A stretch of 64,000 nt of DNA from Marinobacter sp. F4206 (GTDB taxonomy: Bacteria > Pseudomonadota > Gammaproteobacteria > Pseudomonadales > Oleiphilaceae): the NCBI RefSeq assembly GCF_019392195.1, contig NZ_JAHXKI010000002.1:1364001-1428000 (forward strand). Direction: 5' to 3'. Shown in pieces: positions 33,250 to 42,747 of this stretch. A program made the position numbers and the translations under genes. The notes under the pieces were generated by a model. That model saw only the letters and a list, made by a program, of their open reading frames with translations. It was not told the DNA's origin and made no database searches. Position 1 is the first letter of the stretch. Every line of letters begins with the position of its first letter.

Positions 33250-34454
33250 TCAAGCGCGTTCCCATTTCGGCACTGAAGGTCGGCATGTACATCACCGACC
33301 TCAACAATGACTGGATTCCTCACAACAGCCAGCGTAAGCGCGGTGTCATCAAAAAAGAGGAAACCATCGAGAAAATCCGCCGGATGGGCGTGGCGTTTGT
33401 CTACATTGACGCCTCGAAGGGACTGGACACCCAGGATTCCGAAACCGCCACCGAGGTTGATCGGCGCAATGAAAGCGCACTTCAGAGTGCCGGTGAGCAG
33501 ACACCCGGGCTTCGGGCGCAGGTGCCGATGGCAGAAGAGCTGGTCATCGCCCAGAAAATACACAGCCAGGCCCAGGGGCTCGTTGGCGACTTCATGAACA
33601 ACGTGAAGATCGGTGGCGCCATCGATATTGCCCCCATTCACCAGTTGGCCGACGAGTTACAGAATTCGGTTTTGCGCAACGCCAACGCGCTGAGCTGCCT
33701 CGGGCGCATCCGGGAAAAGGACAACTACCTGTTGGAGCACTCGGTCAACCTGAGTGTTCTGATGTCACTGTTCGGCAACTACAGGGCGCTGCCGGGAGAC
33801 GTTCTGCACCAGACCATTGTTGGCGCCCTGCTGCATGACCTTGGCAAGATCCTGACGCCCGACGAGATCCTGAACAAACCAGGCCGGCTGTCCGCTGAAG
33901 AGTTCGAGGTGATGAAACTGCACGCCCGCCATTCCCGGGACATTCTGTCCACCACCGAGGGCATTGGCGAACTGGCGGTCATCACCGCCGCACAACACCA
34001 CGAACGCCTCGACGGTAGCGGCTACCCCGAGGGCCTGAGGGGCGACGAAATTTCCGTTTATGGCCGCATGGTTGCCATCACCGATGTCTACGATGCCATT
34101 ACCGCCGACCGGGTCTACCACAAGGGCATGACACCAACCCAGGGGCTGAAGAAACTGCTGGAGTGGAGCGGCGATCACCTGGACCCGGATCTGGTCAAGC
34201 AATTCATCCGCTGCATTGGCCTGTACCCGGTTGGGGCCATGGTATTGCTGGAAAGCGGCCGACTGGGCGTGGTGGTGGAGGCCAATGAGCAGGATCAGCG
34301 CCTGCCCGTGGTCCGGGTTATGTACCACACCCGGTTCCGCATGCCGATCACGGTGGACACCGTGGACCTGGCCAAGCCAGGAGCCCAGGACCGCATTCTA
34401 CGATCGGTGGACCCCGAGGACTACCGGATCGACGTTCGAAAATTTATGGTCTGA
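33246..34454 (+). CDS. HD-GYP cyclic-di-GMP phosphodiesterase with DUF3391
   Basis: A 402-residue cytoplasmic protein. The N-terminal ~130 residues are a DUF3391 region (MIKRVPISALKVGMYITDL), and 135-320 the HD-GYP domain: HDLGK with His197-Asp198, then QHHERLDGSGYPEGLRG near residue 250. These enzymes hydrolyse c-di-GMP. The last 70 residues form a small beta domain common in this subgroup. It overlaps tatD by four bases (ATGA). The window holds two GGDEF proteins, so it can be part of a local c-di-GMP balance. Confidence 0.92.
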   Translation: MIKRVPISALKVGMYITDLNNDWIPHNSQRKRGVIKKEETIEKIRRMGVAFVYIDASKGLDTQDSETATEVDRRNESALQSAGEQTPGLRAQVPMAEELVIAQKIHSQAQGLVGDFMNNVKIGGAIDIAPIHQLADELQNSVLRNANALSCLGRIREKDNYLLEHSVNLSVLMSLFGNYRALPGDVLHQTIVGALLHDLGKILTPDEILNKPGRLSAEEFEVMKLHARHSRDILSTTEGIGELAVITAAQHHERLDGSGYPEGLRGDEISVYGRMVAITDVYDAITADRVYHKGMTPTQGLKKLLEWSGDHLDPDLVKQFIRCIGLYPVGAMVLLESGRLGVVVEANEQDQRLPVVRVMYHTRFRMPITVDTVDLAKPGAQDRILRSVDPEDYRIDVRKFMV

Positions 34455-34520
34455 ATGTCCGGTTACGCAGACCCTCTGCTAGGCTTCAAGTACCCCCCCT
34501 GACCGGACGCCGACATTCCG

Positions 34521-36137
34521 ATGACTGACTCCATTTTCCAGATACTAGGTGGCGTGGCGCTGTTTCTGCTGGCTATGGAAATGATGACCGACGGTTTGAA
34601 GCATGCTGCCGGGCACCAGTTGCGCCACATGCTCGCGGACTGGACGAAAACCCCGCTGAAGGGATTTGGCACCGGGTTCTTGATCACGGGTATTGTGCAG
34701 TCCTCCAGCGCCGTCACCATTGCCACCATCGGCTTCGTCAACGCCGGACTACTGAGTCTCGGCCAGTCGCTTGGCGTGATTTTCGGCGCCAATGTCGGCA
34801 CCACAATGACCGGGTGGCTGGTCAGCCTGGTGGGATTTGGCGTCAAGATTGAAGCGTTTGCCATGCCCATGCTCGCCATCGGCATGATGCTGAGACTGAT
34901 CAGTTCCGGGCACCGGGGTAAAGCCGTGGGCGAGACGCTGGCCGGCTTTGCCCTGTTCTTCCTAGCGCTGGCGTTGCTTAAGGATTCCCTGGGAGTATTT
35001 ACGGAAGGCGTTGACGGGGAGGGCATGCTGGGCCAGAACTACAGCCTGCCTATGTTTCTACTGTTCGGCTTTATGGCTACCTTGCTCACCCAATCCTCGA
35101 GCGCGGCCCTGGCCATCATTCTCAGCGCTGCCTCCAGCAACCTCCTGTCCATTGAGAGTGCGGCTGTCGCCGTCATCGGCACCAATCTGGGAACAACGTC
35201 TACCGCAGCCATTGCGGTTCTCAATGCGACGGCCAATGCCAGGCGGTTGGCGCTTGCGCACGTCACGTTCAATCTGGTGGCCGGAGCCATCGCCTTGGTC
35301 ATCCTGCCGCTTCTGATCTGGCTGGCAACCGCACTGGCCCAATGGATTGAACTCGATGCCAGCCCGGCCGTTTCCCTGGCGCTGTTTCACACCCTGTTCA
35401 ACGTCCTCGGCGCTGCCGTCATGTTGCCATTGGCACCCCGATTTTCCCGCTACCTGAGCCGCCTGTTCCGTAGCAAGGAAGAAGACAATGCGGAACCGCG
35501 CTACCTGGACGACACGCTGGTGACGACGCCGGAACTTGCCGTCGGGGCCGTGGATCAGGAAATGATACGCTTGATCAGTCTTACCCGCGGGATCCTGAGG
35601 GTCTGTGTCGACCGAGAAGACTTGAAGCCAGGCCAGATACAGCCGAAGTCCGAATCGGCCCTCAGCCTTAACGCCGCGATCACCGATTATATCTCCCGAC
35701 TGCGTGCCGAAAAAATGCATCCCACCACGGTCGATGCCCTCACGCGAAGCATCCTGACCTGTCGCTATCTTGCCGAGGCCACCGACCTGGCACCAGCACT
35801 GTTACAGCTTCGAAAAGCCAGGCAACAACAAGAGCTTGCTCCCCTCAGGACCGTGTTGGAGCGTTATCTGGATGTGCTTCGTACGCTGATTGCCTCGGAG
35901 GACACGTCTCCCGGAACTTTTGACGATGCGGAGCAGACTTATCATCAATTGAAATCCTCCCTGCTCGAAATGGTCGTCAAGCGGGACGTGCCAACCAGCT
36001 CCGGAGACCGGTTACTGGACGATCTCAGCTCGGTGCGCCGGCTGTCCGACCAGTGGAACAAATCCCTGCAATGGAAGCCGGGAACTGACGCGCTCATCGA
36101 AGACGATCAGGCACTGTCGAGAAAGAACCGGCAATAA
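34521..36137 (+). CDS. Na/Pi cotransporter family protein
   Basis: A 538-residue membrane protein. Two inverted QSSS repeats, GIVQSSSAVTIATIGFVNAG and TLLTQSSSAALAIILSAA, are the substrate-binding signatures of NptA/Na-Pi symporters. About eight membrane segments fill residues 1-310. The C-terminal 200 residues are a PhoU-like helical cytoplasmic domain that includes ADLAPALLQLRKARQQQ. It may take up phosphate or be a Pi exporter, as shown for YjbB. Its 3' end overlaps by 31 bases with that of the converging GGDEF gene. No Pho box is visible in its short upstream gap. Confidence 0.87.
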   Translation: MTDSIFQILGGVALFLLAMEMMTDGLKHAAGHQLRHMLADWTKTPLKGFGTGFLITGIVQSSSAVTIATIGFVNAGLLSLGQSLGVIFGANVGTTMTGWLVSLVGFGVKIEAFAMPMLAIGMMLRLISSGHRGKAVGETLAGFALFFLALALLKDSLGVFTEGVDGEGMLGQNYSLPMFLLFGFMATLLTQSSSAALAIILSAASSNLLSIESAAVAVIGTNLGTTSTAAIAVLNATANARRLALAHVTFNLVAGAIALVILPLLIWLATALAQWIELDASPAVSLALFHTLFNVLGAAVMLPLAPRFSRYLSRLFRSKEEDNAEPRYLDDTLVTTPELAVGAVDQEMIRLISLTRGILRVCVDREDLKPGQIQPKSESALSLNAAITDYISRLRAEKMHPTTVDALTRSILTCRYLAEATDLAPALLQLRKARQQQELAPLRTVLERYLDVLRTLIASEDTSPGTFDDAEQTYHQLKSSLLEMVVKRDVPTSSGDRLLDDLSSVRRLSDQWNKSLQWKPGTDALIEDDQALSRKNRQ

Positions 36138-38371
36138 CGGTTTTTGCCCTGCTGTTTGGCTCGATACATGGCCTGGTCAGCCTGGCGCAGGAGTTGGTCG
36201 CCATCCAGATCGGTCAACTGCGGGAACAGCGTGTAACCAATACTGGCGGATACCTCAACCGCATAATTCGACACCCAGACCGGGGCCGAAACCGATCGCA
36301 GCAACCGTGACAGCAACCCCTCCAGATCGTCCTCATCGGGCACATTAACCACCACAGCGGAGAACTCATCCCCCCCGAGACGGGCCAGCGTGTCCTCCTC
36401 CCTCAGGGCCAGACGCATCCGATTGGCAACCTGCACCAGCAACGTGTCGCCGGCTTCATGGCCAAAGGCGTCATTGACGGGCTTGAACTCATCCAGATCA
36501 ATGTACACCACCGCGATTTTGTACTCCTGACGCCGAGCCTGGGCCATGGCCTGTTGCAGGCGATCAGCAAACAGAACGCGGTTGGGCAAGCCGGTGAGGG
36601 CATCGTAGTGCGCCAGGGTGAGCAGCTTCTGCTCCTGCTCTTTCAAACGGGTCACGTCACTGAAGATGCCGACAAAATGAGTGATATCTCCATTATCGTC
36701 CCGAACAGAGCTGATTGTTACCGCCAGGGCCATAGGTTCACCATCGCCCCGGGTGGCGGTGAATTCGCCGTGCCAGAACCCCTGGCTCCGGGCACTCTGA
36801 AACACGCTGCTGCCCTCATCGACGGGCAGGGGCGGCTGCCGTCCAATGATGCAGCTGCGCGGGCTTCGGGTGATCGAAACGTAGGCGTCATTCACGTCGA
36901 CGACCGTACCGTGACGATCGGTGATGAATATGGCCTCCCGGGCATAGTCAAACACACTGGCGGCGAGTCGCTGTTTCTGCTCCGCCTGCTTGCGCCCGGT
37001 GATGTCGTACAGTGAGCACAACAGAAAAGGAATGGACTCGCTGGAGTCGTAGGCCGGTGCGATCGTCATATCGACCCAGACACTGGCGCCGTCGGCCCGT
37101 CGGAACACCCACTCGCCGTGGTTCACTTCCCCACCGCTGACCCGGTCGATAAGGGCTGTCATCTTCTGGCGGGACAGCTGGCCATCCGGCTGCAGCTCCG
37201 GAGAGAAGGCGGCGATATCCTTGCCCATCAGGGATTTTCCGGAAGCATAGCCGAACAAATCCACCGCTGACCGGTTGGTATCCACGAACACGCCGCCCTG
37301 AATGATCATCATGGGCTGGGGCCAGCTCATGATGAGCCGGCGCAAGCGTCCTTGCGCCACTGACAACTGGCGCGTCCGCTTTGCGAGCCACAACGTGCTG
37401 GTGACCAACAGCATCACCAGGACCAGTACCGTGAACACCCAAATCCGGTACTGATGAAGGGCATCAATCCAGGTGACTTCGGGCACCTTGTTGTAAGGTG
37501 CAATCCGCAGCTTGCGGGCCAGGTATTCCACCGACTGGTAATCCGCCGGCGGTGAGAAACCCGCAATCCCCGAAGCGCGGGCCACCGGGGTGTCAGCTTC
37601 CAGGGCAAACAAAGCGGAGGCCGCCCGACGGATAACACGGCTATCGACATGGGGGAGCGCAACCAACGGCCATTCCGGATACAGGCGTGTGGACACCCGG
37701 AACGGAAACCCCGTGAGACCCTGTTCGTTCACTACCCGAAACTGGTCCATCAGACCGGGCTGGCTCAGGTTCAGTTGCTCCAAAAGACCGGAACGAACAA
37801 AGCCGACATCGGCATCCCCGGTCAGTACGGCGCGAATCACCCGATCGTGACTGCCAACCAGTTTGATACGGTTGCTGCGGCGAACATCCAGTCCCGCCTC
37901 CATCAGTTCCAATACCTGAGCCTGGTACCCACCCAGAAAGTGTTCTCCGGGAGCAGCAATGCTTTTGCCACGGAGATCCTGGAGGCCATTGATATCCGTG
38001 CGCCCGGCACTGGTAATGATGACGCCGCCCAGGCTGGTCGTCGACGTTCCCTGCCAGGTCCGCACCATCGTGGCGAGCACCCCGGTCAGACTGCGTTCAC
38101 TTCGAATCACCAGAAAGTGGCTGGGGTTGGTCGCGATGAAATCCAGCCGGTTGGACGCCAGGGCACGATCCATCTCGCTCTGGTTGAGCAACTGCAACTC
38201 GACGGGGTTACCGATCGCCTCCGAGAGATACTCGGCCAAGGGTTCGTACCTTTCGACCAAAATGGCCTCGGGTCGGGAGGCGAACACACCGAAAGTCAGC
38301 GTCGGCCCAGCCGCCCACGCCGCGGCCGGCAGCAGAACCCAAAGCGATACGACGAGGCGTAGAGTCCTCAA
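36107..38371 (-). CDS. PhnD-type sensor diguanylate cyclase (PhnD-TM-PAS-PAS-GGDEF)
   Basis: A 754-residue protein. Residues 1-21 are a signal peptide; 22-290 a PhnD-like periplasmic binding fold (PTLTFGVFASRPEAILVERYEPLAEYLSE); about 309-331 one membrane helix; 340-460 and 465-590 two PAS domains; and 595-750 a GGDEF domain with intact LGGDEFSA. It should make c-di-GMP in response to a ligand seen outside the inner membrane. The upstream gene encodes a second, lipid-anchored binding protein and overlaps by four bases (ATGA). No ABC permease or ATPase is nearby. Its ligand is unknown. Confidence 0.9.
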   Translation of the reverse strand: MRTLRLVVSLWVLLPAAAWAAGPTLTFGVFASRPEAILVERYEPLAEYLSEAIGNPVELQLLNQSEMDRALASNRLDFIATNPSHFLVIRSERSLTGVLATMVRTWQGTSTTSLGGVIITSAGRTDINGLQDLRGKSIAAPGEHFLGGYQAQVLELMEAGLDVRRSNRIKLVGSHDRVIRAVLTGDADVGFVRSGLLEQLNLSQPGLMDQFRVVNEQGLTGFPFRVSTRLYPEWPLVALPHVDSRVIRRAASALFALEADTPVARASGIAGFSPPADYQSVEYLARKLRIAPYNKVPEVTWIDALHQYRIWVFTVLVLVMLLVTSTLWLAKRTRQLSVAQGRLRRLIMSWPQPMMIIQGGVFVDTNRSAVDLFGYASGKSLMGKDIAAFSPELQPDGQLSRQKMTALIDRVSGGEVNHGEWVFRRADGASVWVDMTIAPAYDSSESIPFLLCSLYDITGRKQAEQKQRLAASVFDYAREAIFITDRHGTVVDVNDAYVSITRSPRSCIIGRQPPLPVDEGSSVFQSARSQGFWHGEFTATRGDGEPMALAVTISSVRDDNGDITHFVGIFSDVTRLKEQEQKLLTLAHYDALTGLPNRVLFADRLQQAMAQARRQEYKIAVVYIDLDEFKPVNDAFGHEAGDTLLVQVANRMRLALREEDTLARLGGDEFSAVVVNVPDEDDLEGLLSRLLRSVSAPVWVSNYAVEVSASIGYTLFPQLTDLDGDQLLRQADQAMYRAKQQGKNRYCRFFLDSA

Positions 38372-39327
38372 ATGACACTCCGCGGCAGAAACGATGGGTC
38401 ACAGAGCCGGCGGGAATCGGGCATCTGGCCGATCATGCCCTCGGTCGTCATGATATGCGCCAGGTTGCGTGCCATGAGTTCGACCCGACCGGTCGACGCG
38501 AGGTACCGCTGATTCGAGGCCAGATCGGGCAACATGACCGTCGCCAGGGCCTTCCGGATTGCAGCCGGCGATGTTTTGTGGCGACTCGCCACGCGGTAAA
38601 CCGAATCATGCAGGTTGCGAACCAGATGCTGCAGCCCCGTAAAGTGAGCGGTCAGAAGGTCCCGGACCGCCTGGGGATCAGTCTCGGCGACCTGGCGGGT
38701 CACGACCAGCACGTCAAAAATGGTTTCAGGCAGGTCACCGCTGTCAAACAACCGGACGCCGCCCTGACTTTCGAGAACCGAAGAAACCGGCTCATAGGAG
38801 ACCGAGGCGTCCACATCCCCGCGGTTCCAGGCGTCGACATGCTCATTCACCGGAAGATTCACTTGAACGATATCGTCACGACTCAGCCCCGCCTTCTCCA
38901 GAACCTTGATCAGCAGGATGCCGGACACGCCCGACAACTCGACGGCGACCCTGCGCCCCCGGAGCTCAGACAATTCTACAATGTCAGGCTTTACCATCAG
39001 CACATCAGCGCCGGCAGAGACATCCGTTACCCCGACAATAACCAGATCACCGCCCTGGTCCCTCACCCTCAGCATTTCGTCCAGGGTAAGGGCAGCACCC
39101 TCAAGCTCTCCGGCGAGCAGGCCGGCCATGGAATCCCCCGCTGCTTCCCCCTTGACCAATAGGACCGACTCGGGAAGCCAGCCGAACTCCTCGGCAAGAT
39201 ACAGGGATTCATAACCAATCCAGGGGTGGATTCCCAATCTCAGCGGTTGCGACCGCCCACACCCTGCAACACCGGTCGCCGCCATGGCAGCGGCAACAGA
39301 GAGTCCCAGAAAGTGGCGTCGGTGCAT
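38368..39327 (-). CDS. Orphan substrate-binding lipoprotein (SsuA/ThiY-like), likely Tat-exported
   Basis: A 319-residue protein beginning MHRRHFLGLSVAAAMAATGV, with twin arginines and a hydrophobic stretch, and ending the signal at VAGC, a lipobox. The rest, PLRLGIHPWIGYESLYLAEEFGW and AALTLDEMLRVRDQGGDLVIVGV, matches the sulfonate/nitrate/taurine-type binding-protein fold. It overlaps the downstream sensor cyclase by four bases. The absence of transporter genes suggests it feeds ligand to the PhnD sensor and not to a channel; this is inference. Confidence 0.82.
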   Translation of the reverse strand: MHRRHFLGLSVAAAMAATGVAGCGRSQPLRLGIHPWIGYESLYLAEEFGWLPESVLLVKGEAAGDSMAGLLAGELEGAALTLDEMLRVRDQGGDLVIVGVTDVSAGADVLMVKPDIVELSELRGRRVAVELSGVSGILLIKVLEKAGLSRDDIVQVNLPVNEHVDAWNRGDVDASVSYEPVSSVLESQGGVRLFDSGDLPETIFDVLVVTRQVAETDPQAVRDLLTAHFTGLQHLVRNLHDSVYRVASRHKTSPAAIRKALATVMLPDLASNQRYLASTGRVELMARNLAHIMTTEGMIGQMPDSRRLCDPSFLPRSVI

Positions 39328-39418
39328 TGCTCAGTCCAGAGAGGAGAGGTTAACTTTTCTCAATCTTACTGTGTGCACTGTACCGGTAAAACCCTTACCT
39401 GCCCCGAAACACGCCAAT

Positions 39419-40327
39419 TCAGCCCAACGACAGGAAAACCCCCATCATGACCGGTGACAGGAACGACAACAGAAAGCCCGAGGCAATGGCCACCGGAACA
39501 CACGCCAGACCACCGCTGCTGCGTATCACCGGGAGGGTAAAATCCATCGCCGTGGCCCCGCCATAGCCGATCGCCATGGCAGGGCGAGTCGCGATCAGCA
39601 GCGGAATAATCGCCAGCGCGATGATTTCCCGCAGGACGTCATTGAGGAACGCAACGCCGCCCCAGGCCGGGCCCAGCGCCTCGCCGATCACAATGCCGGA
39701 CAGCGAGTACCAGCCAAACCCTGAGGCCAGTGCCAGCACATCGTGCCAGGGCAAAGCGAGAACGGGGATCAGCAGAGCACCCGCCGCCAGAGAACTGAGT
39801 GTCAGGGCCACGGCAATCCCGAGACCCTGTCGATTCATCAGCAGCTTGCGCAGCGATAGCCCGGCATTGCGAAGCTGCAGTCCGATCAGGAACAACAACA
39901 GCATGAGCGACCAGGTGGCAACGTCTTCAACCAGAGGTACCGGCGGCAGCAGGAAATAGCCGGCGAGCAGGCCTAACAGGACCGCCAGCAACGGCTTGAG
40001 TCCAGCCATGAACAGTCGACGGTATCCCGGACTCTCGCCGCACTGGCCCTGTTCCGTCGCCATCGGCTGCAAGCGATGCAACAGCCAGAGCCCGGCCATG
40101 TTGGCCATGAACAGAACCACCACCAGCAACAGAACCTGGACCGCCATCCCCCCCAACTGGCTGGCCAGGCCCTCCATCTGCCCCAGCCCAAGGCCCAACA
40201 GACCGAGGATGAAATAGACAAGGATCTCGACCAAGTAGTGAATGACCGTCATTGCCCGACGGTTCTCCAATGGCAGGGCGAATCCCAGAAACAGGGGGGC
40301 GAGAATCAGCAAAGCACTGGTCAGCAT
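39419..40327 (-). CDS. LysO-family lysine exporter (DUF340)
   Basis: A 302-residue, highly hydrophobic protein with about nine membrane segments. The family-specific ASGFGWYSLSGIVIGEALGP and FLNDVLREIIALAIIPLL, followed by GATAMDFTLPVIRSSGG, identify it as LysO/YbjE, which exports lysine and its analogues. The ATG at 40327 has GAGG six bases upstream; a TTG at 40360 is in frame. It is the last of a run of minus-strand genes, 33 bases after a small unknown gene. Confidence 0.88.
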   Translation of the reverse strand: MLTSALLILAPLFLGFALPLENRRAMTVIHYLVEILVYFILGLLGLGLGQMEGLASQLGGMAVQVLLLVVVLFMANMAGLWLLHRLQPMATEQGQCGESPGYRRLFMAGLKPLLAVLLGLLAGYFLLPPVPLVEDVATWSLMLLLFLIGLQLRNAGLSLRKLLMNRQGLGIAVALTLSSLAAGALLIPVLALPWHDVLALASGFGWYSLSGIVIGEALGPAWGGVAFLNDVLREIIALAIIPLLIATRPAMAIGYGGATAMDFTLPVIRSSGGLACVPVAIASGFLLSFLSPVMMGVFLSLG

Positions 40328-40360
40328 GGTGTCCTCAGGCAGGATATGGGAAAGCGTCAA

Positions 40361-40732
40361 TCAGACGAGGGGTTCGAACTGGTCGGGATCCAGCATGGGC
40401 CGGTCTGCACCAGTGCCTTGATCAAGTCGCAGGGTACGGGCCAGCCGTTGGGCGGTCACCGACCACACCACATAATCAGACGGGCGCGGTTCATAGCCGT
40501 TTCCCATCAGGGCGCCGGCGGTACTGCGCAGAACCGATTCTGCGCGGGCCAGGGTGGCCCAGGGGCCCTGGCAGTGCTGGCGTTGAGGCTGCCCCTGATC
40601 GGGGCCGGTAAGGGCCACCAGTGCCCAGGTACGCTCACCCACCGGCTTGATGAAGAGTTCCAGACGATGTTCCCGACGAACCATCACCAATGCCTTCAGG
40701 GGACCGCGACCATGAAAATAGTGCAGATTCAT
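40361..40732 (-). CDS. Unrecognised 123-residue protein
   Basis: I do not recognise this protein. It begins MNLHYFHGRGPLKALVMVRREHRLELFIKPVG with strand-like segments, and has no signal peptide or membrane helix. It lies 18 bases after the DUF2288 gene and just before lysO on the minus strand, so it is likely co-transcribed. Base composition and codon use match its neighbours, which argues that it is a real gene. No motif is visible. Confidence 0.6.
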   Translation of the reverse strand: MNLHYFHGRGPLKALVMVRREHRLELFIKPVGERTWALVALTGPDQGQPQRQHCQGPWATLARAESVLRSTAGALMGNGYEPRPSDYVVWSVTAQRLARTLRLDQGTGADRPMLDPDQFEPLV

Positions 40733-40750
40733 TTCAGACCCGCAGGGTGA

Positions 40751-41071
40751 TCAGTGCAGCACATGGCCGGACCGATCCTGAACCAGCACCCAGGGCGCAA
40801 TCACCACCGCCCAGAGTTCGGCATTGCTGTCGTACCAGGCCTGCGCCAGATCCGCCGGGATATCACCAACCTTGCCGTCCGTCATCCACTGCTGGAACCG
40901 GGCTTTGTTATCGGCTGCCAACTCGGTCGCGACATCCAGCAAATCCAATTCGGGGGCGACCCGAACGACTTGGCCGCGAGCAAAATAGGTTTGCAGATCG
41001 TGCCAGTGAATGCGGGAGGTTTCCAGGTTCAGCTTTGCTTTCAGCTCATCACTGGAGGGTTCAGACGACAT
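40751..41071 (-). CDS. DUF2288 family protein
   Basis: A 106-residue soluble protein with the DUF2288 pattern: WHDLQTYFARGQVVRVAPELDLLDVATELAADN in the N-terminal half and WYDSNAELWAVVIAPWVLVQDR at the C-terminus. The length matches the family. No function is known to me. It lies between a receiver gene and a small unknown gene, on the same strand, 88 bases after the former. Confidence 0.85.
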   Translation of the reverse strand: MSSEPSSDELKAKLNLETSRIHWHDLQTYFARGQVVRVAPELDLLDVATELAADNKARFQQWMTDGKVGDIPADLAQAWYDSNAELWAVVIAPWVLVQDRSGHVLH

Positions 41072-41159
41072 GACGGGGCCTCAACAATGCCAGATGGTTC
41101 GTTCCCAACAGGGTAACCGAATCGCCGGCTGCGACACCAGTGCAAGCCGCCAGATTGCG

Positions 41160-41573
41160 TCATTCCGGACGTGCACTGGGGTCGAGGCTGGCCCAGATCT
41201 CGCGAATCCTGTCCGACAGCGCCATGGGGTCAAAGGGTTTGGGAATAACGGCCGCCGCGCCTTGGCCGAGATATCCGCTGACTTCATCCGGCTGCACCTT
41301 GGCAGTCATGAAGATCGCGGGCACCCGGGAAAAGCCAGGCAGCTGGCGAATCGCGCCCAGGGTAGAGGGACCGTCCATGCCCGGCATCATCACATCCAAC
41401 ACAATCAGCTGCGGCTGGAACGCTTCAATCGTTGCCAGGGCATTGTGGCCGGAAGCGCAGGTTTTCAGGGTAAATCCACCCACCGCTTCCAGGGCAAGTT
41501 CGGCCACCGCACGGATGTCCTCCTCGTCTTCGACCAACATGATTCGCTCAAGCTCGACACCCGTTTCCGCCAT
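41160..41573 (-). CDS. Single-domain response regulator (receiver only)
   Basis: A 137-residue CheY-like receiver without an output domain. Acidic pair in MLVEDEED, phosphoacceptor Asp60 in [13 protein letters not shown], Thr/Lys positions in FMTAK and IPKPFDP are all intact. The ATG at 41573 begins one base after the stop of the upstream receiver-HDOD gene, with GGGAG overlapping that stop; an ATG at 41585 is an alternative. It is probably a phosphate shuttle within the adjacent relay. Confidence 0.9.
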   Translation of the reverse strand: MAETGVELERIMLVEDEEDIRAVAELALEAVGGFTLKTCASGHNALATIEAFQPQLIVLDVMMPGMDGPSTLGAIRQLPGFSRVPAIFMTAKVQPDEVSGYLGQGAAAVIPKPFDPMALSDRIREIWASLDPSARPE

Positions 41574-41574
41574 C

Positions 41575-42744
41575 TTAACTCCCATCGTTGCCTTGCCCCT
41601 TTTCCTGACCAGCTGCCTGCCAGTCTTCCAGTCCGAGCTGTCGCAACAGTCTGCTGCGTTCCGCCTCGGGCGTCGTATCATTGACCATCAACGCCGCCGC
41701 CCGCATGATCAGGCGGTCCTGGGTGACGTTTTCACGGGACACATAGTGAACCGCACCAATCAATTGCCTGAGCTCCAGTGGCAGACGCCACTGCACCTTC
41801 AGCCGGTTGCCGTAGGGCTGGGCCCAGTCCCGAATCGCCTGTTCTGTCTGCTTGTCGCCCAGGGTGCCACCCTGCTTCAGGTACTGATCCACCACTTTCA
41901 GCACGGCAAGTTCGCCCATACGGCTCAGCAAACCGGCGGTCTGGAACTGCGCGGACTTTTTCCCCAAGGCCAGCGCCATCCTCTGTGCCTCAAGGCCCAC
42001 AGCCTCAGCCCGTTGCTGAAAGTCCACGGCCAGGTCGGTCAATAACCCCGAAGAGAACGCCGCACTGACGTCCAGCGATAACGCCAGCGCCTGATTCAGC
42101 GCCATGGGCACACCCATCGACGAAATCGCGTCGCGCAGATTTACCAGCGGGGTGCCGGTTCTACGGAACGAGGACCGGTTGGCGACGTCCAGTAACCGGC
42201 TACACAGCGAGGCGTCATTCTGCCACCGCTCCGCCAGTTGAGCAGCCGCCAGGCCCTCAGCACGGGCCATAAGATCAATCACACTGGCGGCATCGGTTTT
42301 CGCCGGGAGCTGAATAACCGAATCGAGGCCGCCTGAGAGCATCTCATCCAGGGAGGTAACGTCGGAGGTACCCTCGGGCAGGGCCTTGCCGACCATCGCC
42401 AGCAGGCGCTCGTGCAACATCTCGACCTTGAACGGTTTGCTGATATAGCCGTTTATCCGGTAATGCGCCGCCTTGAGAATGGACTCCCGATCGGCACGCC
42501 CGGTAATCATCACAATGGCCACGTCCCGGTCCGTGGCCCGGACCTGACGGACGATTTCCAGACCCGAACCGTCCGGAAGATTCCAGTCGACAACCAACAG
42601 CCCCGGCTTTTTTTGCTGCCAGAGCGCTATGGCTTCCTGAAAACCGGCAGCCTTGGAGACGGTCATGGCCGGGTGCAGTCCCGCAACCACGGTTTCCAGC
42701 AGGTCGGCCATCAGATCGTCATCTTCTACAATCAGGGCATCCAT
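41575..42744 (-). CDS. Receiver-HDOD signalling protein
   Basis: A 389-residue protein with an N-terminal receiver (Asp53 in [11 protein letters not shown], Lys in YISKPF) and a C-terminal HDOD domain (about 140-330) with [19 protein letters not shown] and helical stretches of the HDOD fold but no HD phosphohydrolase residues. Such proteins regulate gene expression or motility by protein contact. A GTG directly abuts the upstream stop and the ATG three bases later is chosen. It is sandwiched between the HPt-GGDEF gene and the lone receiver. Confidence 0.88.
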   Translation of the reverse strand: MDALIVEDDDLMADLLETVVAGLHPAMTVSKAAGFQEAIALWQQKKPGLLVVDWNLPDGSGLEIVRQVRATDRDVAIVMITGRADRESILKAAHYRINGYISKPFKVEMLHERLLAMVGKALPEGTSDVTSLDEMLSGGLDSVIQLPAKTDAASVIDLMARAEGLAAAQLAERWQNDASLCSRLLDVANRSSFRRTGTPLVNLRDAISSMGVPMALNQALALSLDVSAAFSSGLLTDLAVDFQQRAEAVGLEAQRMALALGKKSAQFQTAGLLSRMGELAVLKVVDQYLKQGGTLGDKQTEQAIRDWAQPYGNRLKVQWRLPLELRQLIGAVHYVSRENVTQDRLIMRAAALMVNDTTPEAERSRLLRQLGLEDWQAAGQEKGQGNDGS

Positions 42745-42747
42745 CAC

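Noticed and set aside
40361..40400. tRNA-like GGTTCGAACT
   Set aside because: Lies inside coding sequence of a minus-strand gene; no cloverleaf around it.
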